From assembly GCF_041956535.1 (NCBI RefSeq), contig NW_027192201.1, forward strand, positions 222,060-286,059: a stretch of DNA of 64,000 bases, given 5' to 3'. How positions within the stretch are numbered: the first letter of the stretch is position 1; each line of letters begins with the position of its first letter. This stretch comes from Calcarisporiella thermophila CBS 279.70 (lineage: Eukaryota; Calcarisporiellomycota). Below are positions 22,261-34,935 of this stretch, piece by piece. The position numbers were made by a program, and so were the translations under genes. The notes under the pieces were generated by a model. It was given only the letters and a program-made list of their open reading frames with translations. It had not been told where the DNA came from and ran no database searches.

Positions 22261-25200
22261 TTATACATTCGAGGATGGCACTCTGACGACGCTCTGGCAT
22301 CGTGCGCATAGTGCATTTTCCTCCTCTGCTGCATAGTTCCAGCATCTAGGGCACTTGCTCCGTCTTGCCCGGCGGGCTTCCACCCGACATCGCGCCTCCT
22401 CGCCGATTCCTAGCTGGAGGGAGGAGTCCTTAGAGTAGACCTTTCCGCCCTCCTCGGACGGGGCGAACGAAAGGGCAGCATCCGACACGATGAAGAAAGA
22501 CCTCAGCTCCGCCTCGTACTTCCGAAGAAGATCGGCAAGCCTCGAGTTCTCTTGGACAACCACCACCACATCCGCCTCCAGCGAGCTCCCTATTGTCTTC
22601 TCCTGTCGCGCCCTCTCCAACACTTGATTCACCTCTCCTCGGACGCGCTTCAGCACCTCCCAATCTTCGCTTAGTCGAGCGTCGTTCCACCGCTCCTCCG
22701 CGGGGTACCAACCTAAGCGGAACACGCTGTCTTGTTTCTGTGGGGAAATGCCACGCAGGTGCTCGTAGATTTCCTCTGAGAGATGAGGGGTGATGGGGGC
22801 AAGCGCAAGGGTATAAGTATGAAGGATCTAAAATATAAGTAGCGGATGCAGTTGTTAGTGGGGAAAGAAGAGAGGGCAGGACAAAGACATCAAGGAAAAA
22901 CTTGCATGGTAGAGCACGGTTTGAGCAGCCTGCCTTGGGCGCGAAAAGGCATCATCGGCATAAAGCCGGTCTTTGATGATGTCGAAGTAGAAGGAAGAAA
23001 GGGCAGTGCCTGTGAATTGACTGAGGCTTTGGTATACTGTGGGTAGGGGGGAAGAAGGTGGAGAGTGATCAGAGATAAGGGATAGGGTACGAATCGAGGC
23101 ACAATCAGAGAAATAAGTCTTTACCTTTGTTGAACGCAAACTGCTCGTATGCTTCCTGAACTGTTTTGTTAAAGTGATAAAGCTCGTGTAACAAGTATTT
23201 GTCAATCTACGTGGAGGGATGGAAGAGGTAGGAGATCCGTGTTAGAACACTGCTGAAATTTCAAAAACCTCGAGCCCGCAAATTACCTCGAGAAGATCCT
23301 CATAGGCACTCAGCTCAGATGCTTGGAATTGGTGCAAATTGCCAAGCATAAAGCGAGCGGTGTTGCGGAATTTGCGTAGCGTTTCTGAGATATGGGCTAG
23401 AGGGGCAAGCCATCGCATCTTGTTAGGGATCCTAGAGCCATTGCATGAAAATCCAGCGCCAACCTACCTATCACGGTCTTGCCGATAGAGACATCCCGCG
23501 CGTATTCAGTGGATGCCACCCAGAGACGTAGCACATCCACCCCGTAGGCAGGGTCCCTCTTCAAATCCTAGTGGTGAAAGTCGTCAGTGCCAACCAAGCC
23601 TGGAGGATGAGTTCAACTTGCGTGCAACCTTGCCACCGCGGATGATCATCGCCGGGTCCACCACGTTGCCAATGCTCTTGGACATCTTCCTACCCTGCTC
23701 ATCGAGCACGAAGCCATGGGTTAACAGCGTGCCGAAGGGCTGTCTGCCGGTCACCGCAACTGCAAAATAGACGCGGGTTAGTTCAACGCTGACCATCTCC
23801 CAAGGGCCTCAATGGCCGGTACTGTACCGGAGGTGAGAAGCGACGACTGGAACCACCCTCGGTGCTGATCACTTCCTTCCAGATAAAGGTCTGCAACCGG
23901 CGTTTCACCTCCTGCACCTCTTTTTTTTTTCCAAGAGTTAGTCTTACTATATTTGGAAATCACCGTTTAGGAAATGGGAATTGCCAAATATACCTTTCCA
24001 TGCCCTCTGCAAGAAGAGACCATGAGGTCCCACTGTCGAACCACACATCCATTGTGTCTCTGCCCCGAATATAGCTCGTTCCTAGAAGTAGTGTTTATAT
24101 ACAGCATTACCATCTCTATAACGGGTGCCGATATACGACTCCATAGGCGCCCATCGTGAACAGACACCTACCCTCGACCTTATATTCCGGCGGCACGAAC
24201 CTCTCGTCCCACTCCTCTCCCTCTGCCCACCATGCATCCGTGCCGTGCTCCTCTAGCACATTGATCACATGGCGCACACTTGCATCGTTCAAGAGTGGCT
24301 CTCCATTGTCTGCACGGTAGAGAACGGGAATAGGCACACCCCACGCACGCTGACGCGAAATACACCATTCGCTCCGGGAGAGCGTGAATTGAGTGAGGCG
24401 ATTCAAAGCTGCAGCAACCAACCAACCAACCAGCCACCATGATGGATGTAGAATGAGAAGGGGTGTGGGTTAAGTACTAGGGCAAACTCTCCTACCTGAT
24501 TCGGGCACCATCTTCACATCCTGGAGTCTTTCGACGGCACGATCCCGTAGCTCACTCACATCCGCAAACCACTGAGCCGTTGCGCGCAGAATGACGGGCT
24601 TCTTGGTGCGCCAGTCGTACGGGTACTTGTGAACATACGGCTTCTCAAATAGAAGGTGTCCTGTGCGCCGAAGTTCTTCAATGACCGCACTCGTGCCGTG
24701 AGAAAACACGGATTTGCCCTCAAATTGAGGCCCGGCCTCGCTCGTAAAGACGCCGTGCTCATCCACTGTATTCCAAGAAAAGAGTTTGCCGAGTCAGAAT
24801 CCTTATATAGCTCCGAGTCTTGCTAAACGCATCGCTATTACCAGGACAAAACGCCTCAATTCCAACTTGCTTGCACACCAGATAGTCTTCCATTCCGTGT
24901 CCTGGTGCCGTATGCACCAGCCCTGTGCCAGACTCCGAAGTGACATGTCCAGCAGCAAGGATGGGCTGCTGTGCCCCAGTGAAAGGGTGTTTATAACACG
25001 ACCCGACCAAGTCGGAGCCTAGAGACATTAGAATGGTTTACAAACATCTGTTCTACCGATCGGCCTTCTGATTAGGCGCATACCTTTGATCTCGTCGGAC
25101 TTGACGATCTCCAATTCTCCCCCCAGCTCCGCTCTTAATGCCTCCAGTCTCTCGGACGCAACCAGCCAGGCCTCGCCGTTGTAAACGACAACAGAATACA

Positions 25201-26658
25201 GCATGTCTGGGTTCACGGCTATTGCTCTATTGGCGGGAATGGTCCACGGAGTAGTTGTCCATATGACGGCGGAGAGTTGGTCATATTTTGAGAGGGCTGA
25301 TCTTGCCGCTTCGCCTTCGCAAATTAGGAGCATTGAATTTTCAGCTTTAGGGGTAAAAATCTCCCAAGGGACATCGTGAGCTTACCTAGACCCACAATAG
25401 GGAATTTGGTATAAATCGATTGGGAGCGGTGATCATCGCGGTATTCCAGTTCTGCTTCTGCGAGTGCCGTTCTTCGGTAAAGAAAACGTATTAGTTGGAT
25501 TTCCGCTCACAAAGAAAGAGATGAATTATAAAACGCATACTTTGACGAGGGCGACCAATACACGGGTTTATATTGCCGGTAAATGTAGCCTAATAAAATA
25601 CCATCGTGTCGGGTAAATCATGGCTCGCTCATGGAGGAGGGAGAGGGGGAGCAATTTTCTACCTTTTTTCATCATTTCGTAAAACACCTTCAATTGTCGA
25701 ACTTCATAATCTTTATCTATATCATGGCAATGTCAATAAATGGAAACACTCGACCAGAAAGTTAACAAAACCACGTCACCTAATGTACGATATGGCTTGT
25801 CCCAGTCGCCCATGACGCCCCAGTCCATAAATTCTTTCTTCTGAATCTGGATGGCATTAAGGGCGCATTGTCGCGCAGTCTCGCGTATTTCATTTGGACT
25901 GAGCATGGATCGGGCGCCATGCTAAAAGGAGAAGAGAAGTCGCGAGTAAGCAATAGTGTATATGCTTGGGTTTGCGATTAGCCTACCTTGAGCTCAGAAA
26001 GAGCCTTGAGTTCTATAGGGAGGCCATGGCAGTCCCAACCCGGAATATAGCTTTGATGAAGAAGGATGGGATGTAAGCAAAAAAGAACAACAGCAGACGC
26101 AATAAGAATACCAACTTTACTCTATAGCCTTTTAACATTTTGTATCGAATAATAATATCTTTCAGAACTTTGTTCAGGGCATGTCCTAAGCGGATAAAGA
26201 ACAGAGCATTAGTAACCAATCTTACAAAGTGCCCTTGTCGGCTCTAAATACCCATATACCTATATGTAGATTTCCGTTAGCATAGGGAGGCCCGTCATGT
26301 AATACAAACGAAGGTCCAGGATTATTATCTCGCTGTTAATTCGACAAACCGAAGGGAATTGTAAGTAAAATTGACGTCGAAGAAAAGGACAAAAAAACTT
26401 CGAGCTCACCTGCCATTGATATAGCTCTGAGGTGCATCGGTCCCGGAATAAATGTTCCCGTTTTGCAGCATCGCTTCGTAATGGAAAGCCTGTCTTTGGG
26501 AGCAAGAGCGTGTCTGAATACTTCTTCTCGGATGTGCCACTCTTTGCCGCCGATGTTATACTGCGCACGCCATGTCTATGGTGCAGGGGGCAAAATATAG
26601 AATAGGGGAGGCTATGCCGTGCTCGCCCTAGAGCATTGAGTCTGGCAAGACACTGCAT
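22261..26658 (-). CDS. ISM1: Mitochondrial isoleucyl-tRNA synthetase
   Basis: Class I aminoacyl-tRNA synthetase charging mitochondrial tRNA-Ile. Split into many short exons; the first is 26658-26410 and encodes an Arg/His/Ser-rich leader ([20 protein letters not shown]) typical of a mitochondrial targeting peptide. The second holds [17 protein letters not shown], where the HIGH motif is split by an intron and resumes as [20 protein letters not shown]. Further down are [19 protein letters not shown] (editing domain entry, about 25250), [18 protein letters not shown] (about 24690), the [15 protein letters not shown] loop (about 23670) and a C-terminal zinc motif [22 protein letters not shown] (about 22350), which marks the bacterial/organellar type rather than the cytosolic enzyme. 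The stop lies at 22261. Exact borders of the middle exons were not all resolved. It shares a 197-bp promoter with MTR4. Confidence 0.93.
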
Positions 26659-26855
26659 TCTCTCCAGAGTTCACTAACCTTGCGGTTGAGTAATTTCGTA
26701 TCGAGACTCCTAAAATACGCTGGCAAGGCAGTCACACCAGTATTTTGTGGTGGACTGCTAAAATACCCGTAAACAAGCTTCCTTAGCCATTGTTCACTGC
26801 TCTGATCTGACTTCCAGATCGCTTAGATCATCCGACTCTCATTGATAGTACGGCC
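26659..26855. promoter_or_regulatory. Bidirectional promoter ISM1 / MTR4
   Basis: Only 197 bp lies between the two ATGs, so both genes must start transcription here. Contains TACGCTGG and GATCATCCGA-type stretches but no clear TATA box. Confidence 0.6.
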
Positions 26856-29800
26856 ATGATAGGCGAAACACAAGAGTCGAGCAAACGAAGATCCAGCGAT
26901 GAGGGTCAGGCCGCCTCACGCCCGAAAAAATCCAAGCGCACCAATTCCCCTGCCCCTGTGGTCGCCGACTCTTTCGAGGAGGAGGCCTCGAGAGAGGTCA
27001 AGGCTTCTGCCGGTCTGCAAGCAGAAACTTTGGCTGAAGGCCAGACGGTGTCCCTGAGTCACCAGGTTCGGCATCAAGTTGCGATCCCTCCAAACTACCC
27101 CTATATCCCCATTGCACAGCACCGCCCTCCTGAAAAACCCGCTCGTACGTATCCATTCACACTCGATCCGTTCCAACGGGTATCCATATCCTGCATTGAG
27201 CGCGGAGAATCCGTACTCGTGTCCGCGCACACATCGGCAGGTAAAACAGTGGTGGCCGAGTACGCGATTGCTCAGAGTTTGCGTGACAAGCAGCGTGTCA
27301 TTTACACAAGTCCGATCAAGGTAGTTTTTTTTTCCTTCACAAAAGTGCACCCCTGTGTTCTGTTTGGCAATTAGTAGCTCACACGATCTTCTCCTCCCCT
27401 CCTAGGCCTTGAGTAATCAGAAATATCGCGAGCTTAATGAAGAGTTCGGCGATGTGGGTCTCATGACGGGAGATGTCACCATCAACCCCAACGCCTCATG
27501 TCTTGTTATGACCACCGAAATTTTACGGTCGATGCTTTATCGGGGCTCCGAGATTATGCGAGAAATAGCGTGGGTTATTTATGACGAAGTGCATTATATG
27601 CGGGACAAAGAAAGAGGTGTCGTCTGGGAAGAGACCATTATTCTTTTGCCACACAAAGTCCATTACGTGTTCTTGTCCGCAACCATCCCCAACTCCATGG
27701 AGTTCGCAGAGTGGATATGCAAAATTCACGAACAGGTAAGGGCTCTCCCTCGTATCCATCCTCCAAATCCGGTTCGTTAGAATAGCTAATATCATTTCGC
27801 TCGTGCATAGCCCTGTCATATTGTCTATACCGATTTTCGACCAACCCCTCTACAGCATTACCTCTTTCCACAGGGTGGCGATGGAATCCATCTCGTAGTA
27901 GATGAGAAGGGGAATTTCCGAGAGGATAACTTCCAGAGGGCCATCGGTGCATTGATGGATGCATCCGGGGAAGACCCATCCGCTGTCAACGCAAAGAGCA
28001 AGGGAGGAAAGGTGTCCAGAGGCAACAGCAAAGAAGGTATTTTTCCCCTTTTCCATCACAAAGGTCTGACCTTTTCTGGTCTCTCTAACGAGATCTCTTT
28101 TGCTATTTCTAGGACCTTCTGATATTTATAAAATTGTAAAAATGATTCTCAGTAAAAACTATCATCCGGTAATTGTGTTCTGTTTCAGTAAACGAGAGTG
28201 CGAGGCACTAGCACTGAAGATGAGTAAACTCGACATCAATGATGGTAAGGGATTGGGGTGATCACGGTGAATGCATTAGGTCTCTAACCTGCCCTGCGTT
28301 ACGCTGTAGAAAACGAAAGAGAAATGGTCACACAGGTGTTCAATAATGCAATCAGTCAACTCTCCGAGGATGATCGACAGCTGCCCCAGATCGAACACAT
28401 TCTACCCCTCCTGCGACGTGGTATCGGCATTCATCACTCTGGGCTGCTCCCCATCCTTAAAGAAGTCATCGAGATCTTGTTCCAGGAGGGTCTCCTCAAG
28501 GTGGGTGCTCGTCTTTCTGCCCTCTCTCTATCGATTTTTTGTGGTTCTCCCTATTGACCACCTTATTTCCACCCTAGGTCCTCTTTGCCACGGAGACATT
28601 CTCGATTGGTTTGAACATGCCTGCCAAGACGGTTGTGTTTACAAGCGTGCGTAAGTTTGATGGTAAAGATTTCCGATGGGTATCTTCGGGAGAATACATC
28701 CAGATGAGTGGACGTGCAGGCCGCCGTGGACTCGACGACCGGGGTATCGTTATCCTGATGTTGGACGAGAAGATGGAGCCGGCGGTGGCAAAAAATATGG
28801 TTAAAGTAAGCTAGACCGACCCCTTTTTTTATTAGTTTTTTGAAGCTGACGTAAACCATCCTCCTCCATTTCCATAGGGCGAAGCAGATCGTCTCAACTC
28901 TGCTTTCCACCTTAGCTACAATATGGTGCTCAATTTGATGCGTGTCGAGGGTATTAGTCCGGAGTTCATGCTGGAACGGTGCTTCTTCCAATTCCAAAAT
29001 ACAATGCGAGTACCTGAGCTGGAAGATGGTATAATTTATTTTATGATTCTAGTCCAAAGTACATTCATCTCACGAAGATCCGCTTTATTTTTCACTTGGA
29101 TGCACATGATAGAGCTAAAGGCCCTAGAGGAAAAGAAGCAGGCCATCGAAGTGCCCGAGGAGGAAGCTATTTCGGAGTATTATGATTTGCGGCAGCAGCT
29201 CGACAACTATGCTAGAGATGTGCGAGAGGTCATTCATCAGCCCACCTATTGTCTTCCCTTCATTCAACCAGGTCGCTTAGTCCGGGTAAGGGATGAAAAG
29301 CACGACTTCGGATGGGGATGCGTGGTGAACTACCAAAAGCGGATCATCAACAAGGTAACGTGGCTTCATCATAAGATATTTCAGCTCCCAATGTAGGCAA
29401 GAATTTTGTGTTGCTCACTTTTGCAACTATTTAGGGCAAAGTTGGCCGCAGTGAATACAACGACCCTGCGGACGCCATCACCAAATACATCATTGACGTG
29501 TTGCTTTATTGCGAGCAAGGAACCAACCCGTCCAAGGACGCGGATAAAGCCCTTGCCGAAATCAAACCGGCTGCACCGGGTGCTAAAGGAGAGATGGTGG
29601 TGGTGCCGGTGCTTCTCTCGTGTCTGGATGGCATCAGTAATATTCGTATATTCCTGGGGAAGGATTTACGGCCGTCAGATGAACGCGCCAAAGTGCATCG
29701 TCATATAAAGGAGGTGATGAAGCGTTTCCCGGACGGAGTGCCACTGTTGGACCCGGAAGAAAATATGGGAATCCAAGATAAAGGTTTCAAGAAAATTCAA

Positions 29801-30814
29801 ACGGTAAGTCATGCCTTTTATTTGGGGAGGGGGAAAACATCCCACGACGCATGAGCTTAACTCTTGCCATTTTGTTTATAATTTTACTTTCTCCAGAGGA
29901 TAAGGATGCTGACCGAGAAACTCAAGACGAACCCCCTCAGCGAGGATCCACGGCTTGAGGAAATTTACAACGTGTATGTGAGCAAGATCGAGGTGCAAGA
30001 GCAAATCAAGGCGACGAAGCGAAAAATCCAACAAGCCCACGCCATCACGCAGCTTGAAGAGCTCAAATCCAGGAAGCGCGTGCTCCGACGGTGAGGACTC
30101 CGTTCACCTAGTTTTGGACGGCCGGTTTGCTTACCCTTGTTCTCTATTTTCTTGCAGGCTTGGCTATACCTCTGCGAGTGACGTTATAGAGATGAAGGGA
30201 CGTGTTGCGTGCGAGATCAGTTCGGGTGACTCGCTGCTGCTCACCGAACTGATCTTCAACGGTGTGTTCAACGACTTGACCGTCGACCAATGCGTTGCCC
30301 TGTTGAGCTGCTTCTGTTTCCAGGAGAAGGTAAACCGGATTGTTTGTTTTTCCCCTTCCATGTTCCTGAATCCATAAAAAACCCCATGGTTGAGTTTGAA
30401 TTCTAACCTTGTGCATTTGTTGTTCTCTGCCTGCAGAGCGAGAAGATCCCCAAGCTTCGCGAAGAGCTCGCCGCCCCCCTTCGCACAATGCAGGAGGCAG
30501 CACGACGGATTGCCAAAGTGTCGCAAGAGTCTAAGCTTATGATCGATGAGGAGCAGTATGTGCAGGGCTTCCGCTCCGAGCTGATGGATGTGGTCTACGC
30601 GTGGTGCCAGGGCGCCAAGTTCGTCCAGATCATGAAGATGACCGACGTGTTCGAGGGCTCCTTGATCAGAGCCTTCCGAAGTCTCGAGGAGCTGCTTCGC
30701 CAGATGGTTGCGGCCGCAAAGAGCATTGGCGCTACTGAGCTAGAGAATAAGTTTGCAGAGGGGATCACTCGCATCAAACGAGGGGTGGTGTTCGCCGCAA
30801 GTTTGTATCTATGA
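26856..30814 (+). CDS. MTR4: ATP-dependent RNA helicase MTR4 (TRAMP / nuclear exosome cofactor)
   Basis: Twelve exons: 26856-27320, 27406-27735, 27811-28036, 28113-28244, 28310-28500, 28578-28805, 28878-29028, 29113-29354, 29435-29803, 29897-30090, 30158-30329, 30437-30814; 1025 residues, as in yeast Mtr4. Ski2-like DExH helicase feeding RNA to the nuclear exosome. Motifs in order: Q-like FTLDPFQ, Walker [58 protein letters not shown] (DExH), LSATIPN, then [51 protein letters not shown] and [15 protein letters not shown]. The arch/KOW region carries [25 protein letters not shown]; the C terminus [13 protein letters not shown] is the standard Mtr4 ending. The short Lys-rich N terminus (PKKSKR) may be a nuclear signal. 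Confidence 0.96.
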
Positions 30815-32640
30815 GGCGTTTGTATTTTTTGTTTGCGCTTTTTTTTTTTCTTTCTTTCTTTCCTCCCTCTCCTCCCTCCCTCTCTCCCCCCACTTCCCTT
30901 TTTCTTTCCCCTATTGTTTTCTTTTGTTACTTTGATTTTACCGACGGAAGAATAAACTTCATGGCCACCAAAAGCCTCCCTGCCAACTCCGTGGTATTTT
31001 CGTGGTTTCTCCTTATGCACGGTTCGGACACAGTTCTCAGCTGGGGACGCGGAGATCTCTCACGTAAAACCTGCTCTTAACTTCCACTGCGCAGATGAAT
31101 TAGTCAACAAACAAACAATCCCCTACTGCAGTCTCCGTGGCTTCCCAAGTCTTGGTCACGAAAAAACACAATAAACCCAAAGAACGGAGGGCGGATAAGA
31201 CATGGCTTCAAGCTGCCAAATCGGACGGGACAGCGGTGGTCATCCGATTGGAAGGGTCGGACGAGCACCGGGGATTCCGATTCTTTTCGACGCTAAAGCG
31301 GCCATGCACGCATGCCAAGCTGCGACCTCCAAGACATTCTTTCCAGAATCCCTTATTAGTATTTGTTAACTTGAATTAAGCCAGCCTCAGTCAACCTTTT
31401 TGGAGCACGCTGTCACTTAGCGTGCTGCATTTGTATTAAGGCCTCTGTGTTTTTGGAGAAGACACCTCCTCTCCTCTCTCGGCTTTTGGGTGGAGGTGTT
31501 CGGAGCAACCCCCGGAGAGGAATCTAGAAAAAAGCAAGGGAGGAGCAGGAGGGGTTAGGAGGGAGGGCAGAGAGGAAGGGGGGAAGGGGGAATGCGGCCC
31601 TAGTTCCCCCGTGTCCGGCCTTGGAGAGGCTTGTCTCCCCGCCCACCGCCGGGACTGCGCGGGCCTACCCTGTTTGCCCGCAAGCTCCTTCCCTTTGTTA
31701 ACGCTTAATTTTTGCATGCGGTGTAGAAACGGGTTTCTTGGATCTCTCAAGGCGCCTGAGTCTACTTATGAAATGAAGCTTATCTTGCACCAGAGACATT
31801 CACTCTGCGTGCATATCGCCACGTTTTTTGTTTAGCCTAATGCGGGAGCCACTTAAGCTATTTCGCGAACAAGGCAACTGGCACCGTGAGATGCTGGCTT
31901 GGAGAGGAGGGCTCCGGCGCTTTTTTGGGCTCTGAGATCCTCTGCGATGCTGAGGCTATCGCGAAGTAAACCGGATGGGAGATGGCTTGGCTGAAGTAGA
32001 ACCGTCCTCGAGACGCGGCTGGCGGGGGGCCGCGATTGGCGGGCGGCGGGCGGGTATGGAAGGCGAAAAGCCTTATTTTCTAAAAGGGTAAATAATAGCC
32101 GCCGAAAAAGCTGTCTGAAAAATTTCGCACTGTCTTAGGAGCATCCAAAACTGAATTAGAACAAGTCAAGCAAGCCACGAAGAATGTCGGGAGAAAAATC
32201 GCGTCTCTTAATTCGTTTTCGCGTTCGCTCCTTGGCCGGGTCTTTCTGTTGGTGCACACCAAGGTGATTTTCGAGGATGCGGCTGATGTGAATGGTGCCA
32301 TATGCCGCTCGTACCATAAAAGTATAATATTTAATATGGCGGGCCGCGCCTTATTGGTGAACGCCATTTTTATTTCTAGCTGCTAAGGTTCTGCAGGTCG
32401 CCTCCGAACTGTCTCGATAAGAGATATAAGGGCTCGCCATCGCCCAAACCGCGATTGCATTTTCCTTCCTCCATTACGAGAAAGATAAAGCCAGCGCAAG
32501 CGTCCAATCTCATTCTTTGGCCATTCTCCCCTGCCCCCTCTCCCCTCCCCCCCTACACGCTGTTTATTTATTGGGATTTGTCTATTTATACACCCTGTCG
32601 TTAGTACTCTGCATCCAATACGTAGTGAAGTCACCCTGCC
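30815..32640. other. Intergenic region and kinase promoter
   Basis: About 1.8 kb with a strong CT tract just after MTR4 (30838-30905) and purine-rich low complexity at 31520-31600. Small open frames (for example 31137-31379 plus, 32080-32367 minus) have no domain support. The last 130 bp before 32641 is pyrimidine-rich, as in many fungal leaders. Confidence 0.45.
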
Positions 32641-33818
32641 ATGCTCGAGAAAAAACCCCAGGCATCCAGCCTGATCGGACATCGCATCGACAGCGGGCGC
32701 ATTGAGCTGACCGCTCTCTTGGGCGAAGGCGCCTACGGCACCGTCTACCTGGGAACCCATCTTCAGACCGGCGCGAAATTTGCCGTGAAGCGTCTCTCCA
32801 CCATCCAACTCACCCCCCGGCGCTTACAGTTTCTCTTCTCCGAAATGACCCTCCACGCGTGCGTTTCCGCCCATCCCTCCATCCTCCGACTCGAGCAAGT
32901 CATCCAAGCCCCAGATGCTCTGTACATGGTGTTGGAATACGCGCCGGAGGGCGACTTGTTTACGGCGATTGCCGACAAAGGCAGGTTCATCGGGGACGAC
33001 GACGCAGCAAAGAACGTGTTTCTGCAAATCGTGGACGCCGTGAGCTACTGCCACAGCCGAGGCGTTTTCCACCGAGACTTGAAGACAGAGAACGTGCTGG
33101 TGTTCGACAACGGAAGTCGCGTCAAGCTCGCCGACTTTGGGTTGGCAACGAGCAACCGCGCTTCAAGTGAGTTTGGGTGCGGAAGCCACTTCTATTACTC
33201 TCCCGGTAAGTCTTGCCTTGACGCATAGGTATCGTGAAGAGGCGTGACTAACCCGCAGATACTCTGCCCTCTCTAGAATGCCTCGGCTCATTTACCCAGC
33301 GCAGATTCCCCTACAACACCGCCTCCAACGATGTATGGTCGCTAGGCATTATTCTGATCAACCTGCTTACCGGCCACAACCCATGGAGGCAGGCTAGCTC
33401 CTTCGACCCTGCTTTCTGCTCGTATCTTCGTGATCCGCGCCAGTTTCTGGCAACTCGGTTGCCGCAGCTCAGCAACGAGGCAATCGACCTCCTCACCCGA
33501 GTCCTCATCTTCGACCCTACACAACGGCTAAGCCTTGATGAGTTGCGGGTGGCGGTGGCGAGTGCGAAGCACCTCACCGTGCCGGTCCAAAAGGAATCCA
33601 CCCCTAAGCGAAGCCTCTCGGCCGGATGCCTGTTGCATTCGCACGGAGCTGCCATGTCTCTCAGGACATCGTCGAACAGCTCCTTCACCGACTTCACCTG
33701 CTCTATCTCGTCCTCCGTCATATCCACCCCATGGCTCACCTGCACCAAGCCCATTCCAAAAGCGGACAACGAGAAGGAGACATGGGTGCGGGTCATCCAT
33801 GAGGGCGTTATGATATGA
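32641..33818 (+). CDS. Ser/Thr protein kinase, Ran1/Sks1/Vhs1 type
   Basis: Exons 32641-33205 and 33277-33818; 368 residues. The kinase domain begins almost at the N terminus after LIGHRIDSGRIELTALLGEGAYGTVYLGTHL (glycine loop), with the catalytic Lys in FAVKRL, HRDLKTENVLV (catalytic loop), ADFGLATS (Mg loop), SPECLG (APE equivalent, formed across the intron) and NDVWSLGIILINLLTGHNPW. It ends at the RLSLDEL motif with a Ser-rich tail of about 100 residues. The GHRIDSGRIEL opening and domain order resemble the fission yeast Ran1/Pat1 and budding yeast Sks1/Vhs1 group, which regulate nutrient or cell-cycle decisions; specific role here is unknown. All catalytic residues are present. Confidence 0.88.
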
Positions 33819-34382
33819 CCTGCATATCGCACGTGCTTTGTTACATAGCGGGCTCCGCGGATCTATTTATTTATTTATCCTAAAAAAACAATGGTAAATT
33901 AGTTTCATTACGTCGTTTATATTGCTTTCTTTTATGTTCCATTTATAAATAGCTTTATCGTCCTTTGTAAATGTTTTTGTGCATGCTTCTTCTTACTTCC
34001 TTTCTATATACCCCCCTTTCACGCATCCTTGGTGTTTATTTATCTTTCTAAACCGCTGTGATCTATCTCCTTCTGTAAAAATCTATCCTGCGATATCCTG
34101 ATAAACGAAAAAGGTTCTCGGCTCTATGTACTCTCGGTATTTATTATATATATATATTTATATATAGTCGAGGAAGCAGGGTTGAATAAACAAAAAAGAA
34201 ATGACAGCAATAACAATAATAATAATAATAGCAGTAATATTTTGGTTTGTTGAAATATTTTGTTGAATAAATAAGCATTTCTAGAATACAGTGCGGAAAT
34301 ATCTATGTGGGTGACTTTCGCCTTTTTTTTACTTGGTGAGAGGGATTAGAATGAAAACAAGGAACGCTTTGTGGGCTGTTTT
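33819..34382. other. 3' flank with AT-rich microsatellite
   Basis: Convergent intergenic region between the kinase and the Ecl1-type gene. Contains TTATTTATTTA and a TATATATATAT run near 34146-34166, then an AAT trinucleotide run at about 34210-34230. Confidence 0.55.
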
Positions 34383-34676
34383 TTAGAATCCAGGGGGAGG
34401 TAAGGCTGCCCGAGCGAGAACTGCGGCGGATTCGGGAGAGGCGGCAGGCCGTGGTTGGAGGAAGGCGATGAGGGGGACGGCGAAAGAGCAGAGAGAGAGG
34501 GGGTGGAGGTGGTGGAGAGCGCAGGAGAGAGGGAAGGAGAATGCAGGCGTATCGTCGGGGGTGTAGGAAAGGGTGGTGTTCAGGGCGTCTAGTTGGGCAC
34601 AGCGGGCGCTGCAGAAAAGAGCCGTGGCATCATTTCGGATGGCGCGGTCGCAAGTGATGCACCAAGCAGTATCCAT
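34383..34676 (-). CDS. Ecl1-family small zinc protein
   Basis: 97 residues, single exon, ATG at 34676. N terminus MDTAWCITCDRAIRNDATALFCSARCAQLDALN has the C-x2-C ... C-x3-C pattern of the Ecl1 (extender of chronological lifespan) domain, a fungal zinc-binding module described in Schizosaccharomyces and other ascomycetes and linked to starvation survival. The rest is Pro/Ala/Leu-rich and probably unstructured, with a proline-rich end (LPPPGF). Assigned from the Cys pattern and surrounding residues; length fits the family. Function inferred only from family. Confidence 0.75.
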   Translation of the reverse strand: MDTAWCITCDRAIRNDATALFCSARCAQLDALNTTLSYTPDDTPAFSFPLSCALHHLHPLSLCSFAVPLIAFLQPRPAASPESAAVLARAALPPPGF

Positions 34677-34752
34677 TGGGCGGGTCTAGCTTTATTATGG
34701 AGTTATGCAATGCAAAGAGAGAGGTAGATGGGATGAACAGGTGCAGCTTTTG

Positions 34753-34935
34753 CTACGAGTGAATTGTTTTTGTTTTCTGAACAGTTAGAGGAAAGTTGCG
34801 GGGCCGAGGGAGATTTTGAATGATTTTGTCAATTTTTTCAATGGGCCAATCGCCATCCTCTTCGGATGCACCTGCCAAAGTTGTGGCCAAAATTTCAGAA
34901 GGCGAATATTTCCCTCGGTCGCCAAACCAATTCAT
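34753..34935 (-). CDS. Small hypothetical protein (60 aa)
   Basis: Open frame from ATG 34935: MNWFGDRGKYSPSEILATTL, then an acidic turn and a basic, Pro-rich end. Composition is protein-like (amphipathic, non-repetitive) but I recognise no family. It lies 76 bp upstream of the Ecl1-type start on the same strand, so it could instead be an upstream exon or leader ORF of that transcript. Weak support. Confidence 0.3.
   Translation of the reverse strand: MNWFGDRGKYSPSEILATTLAGASEEDGDWPIEKIDKIIQNLPRPRNFPLTVQKTKTIHS

Noticed and set aside
32080-32367. 95-codon ATG-started minus-strand frame
   Set aside because: No domain, no intron context, and lies in a kinase promoter region; kept out for lack of support.
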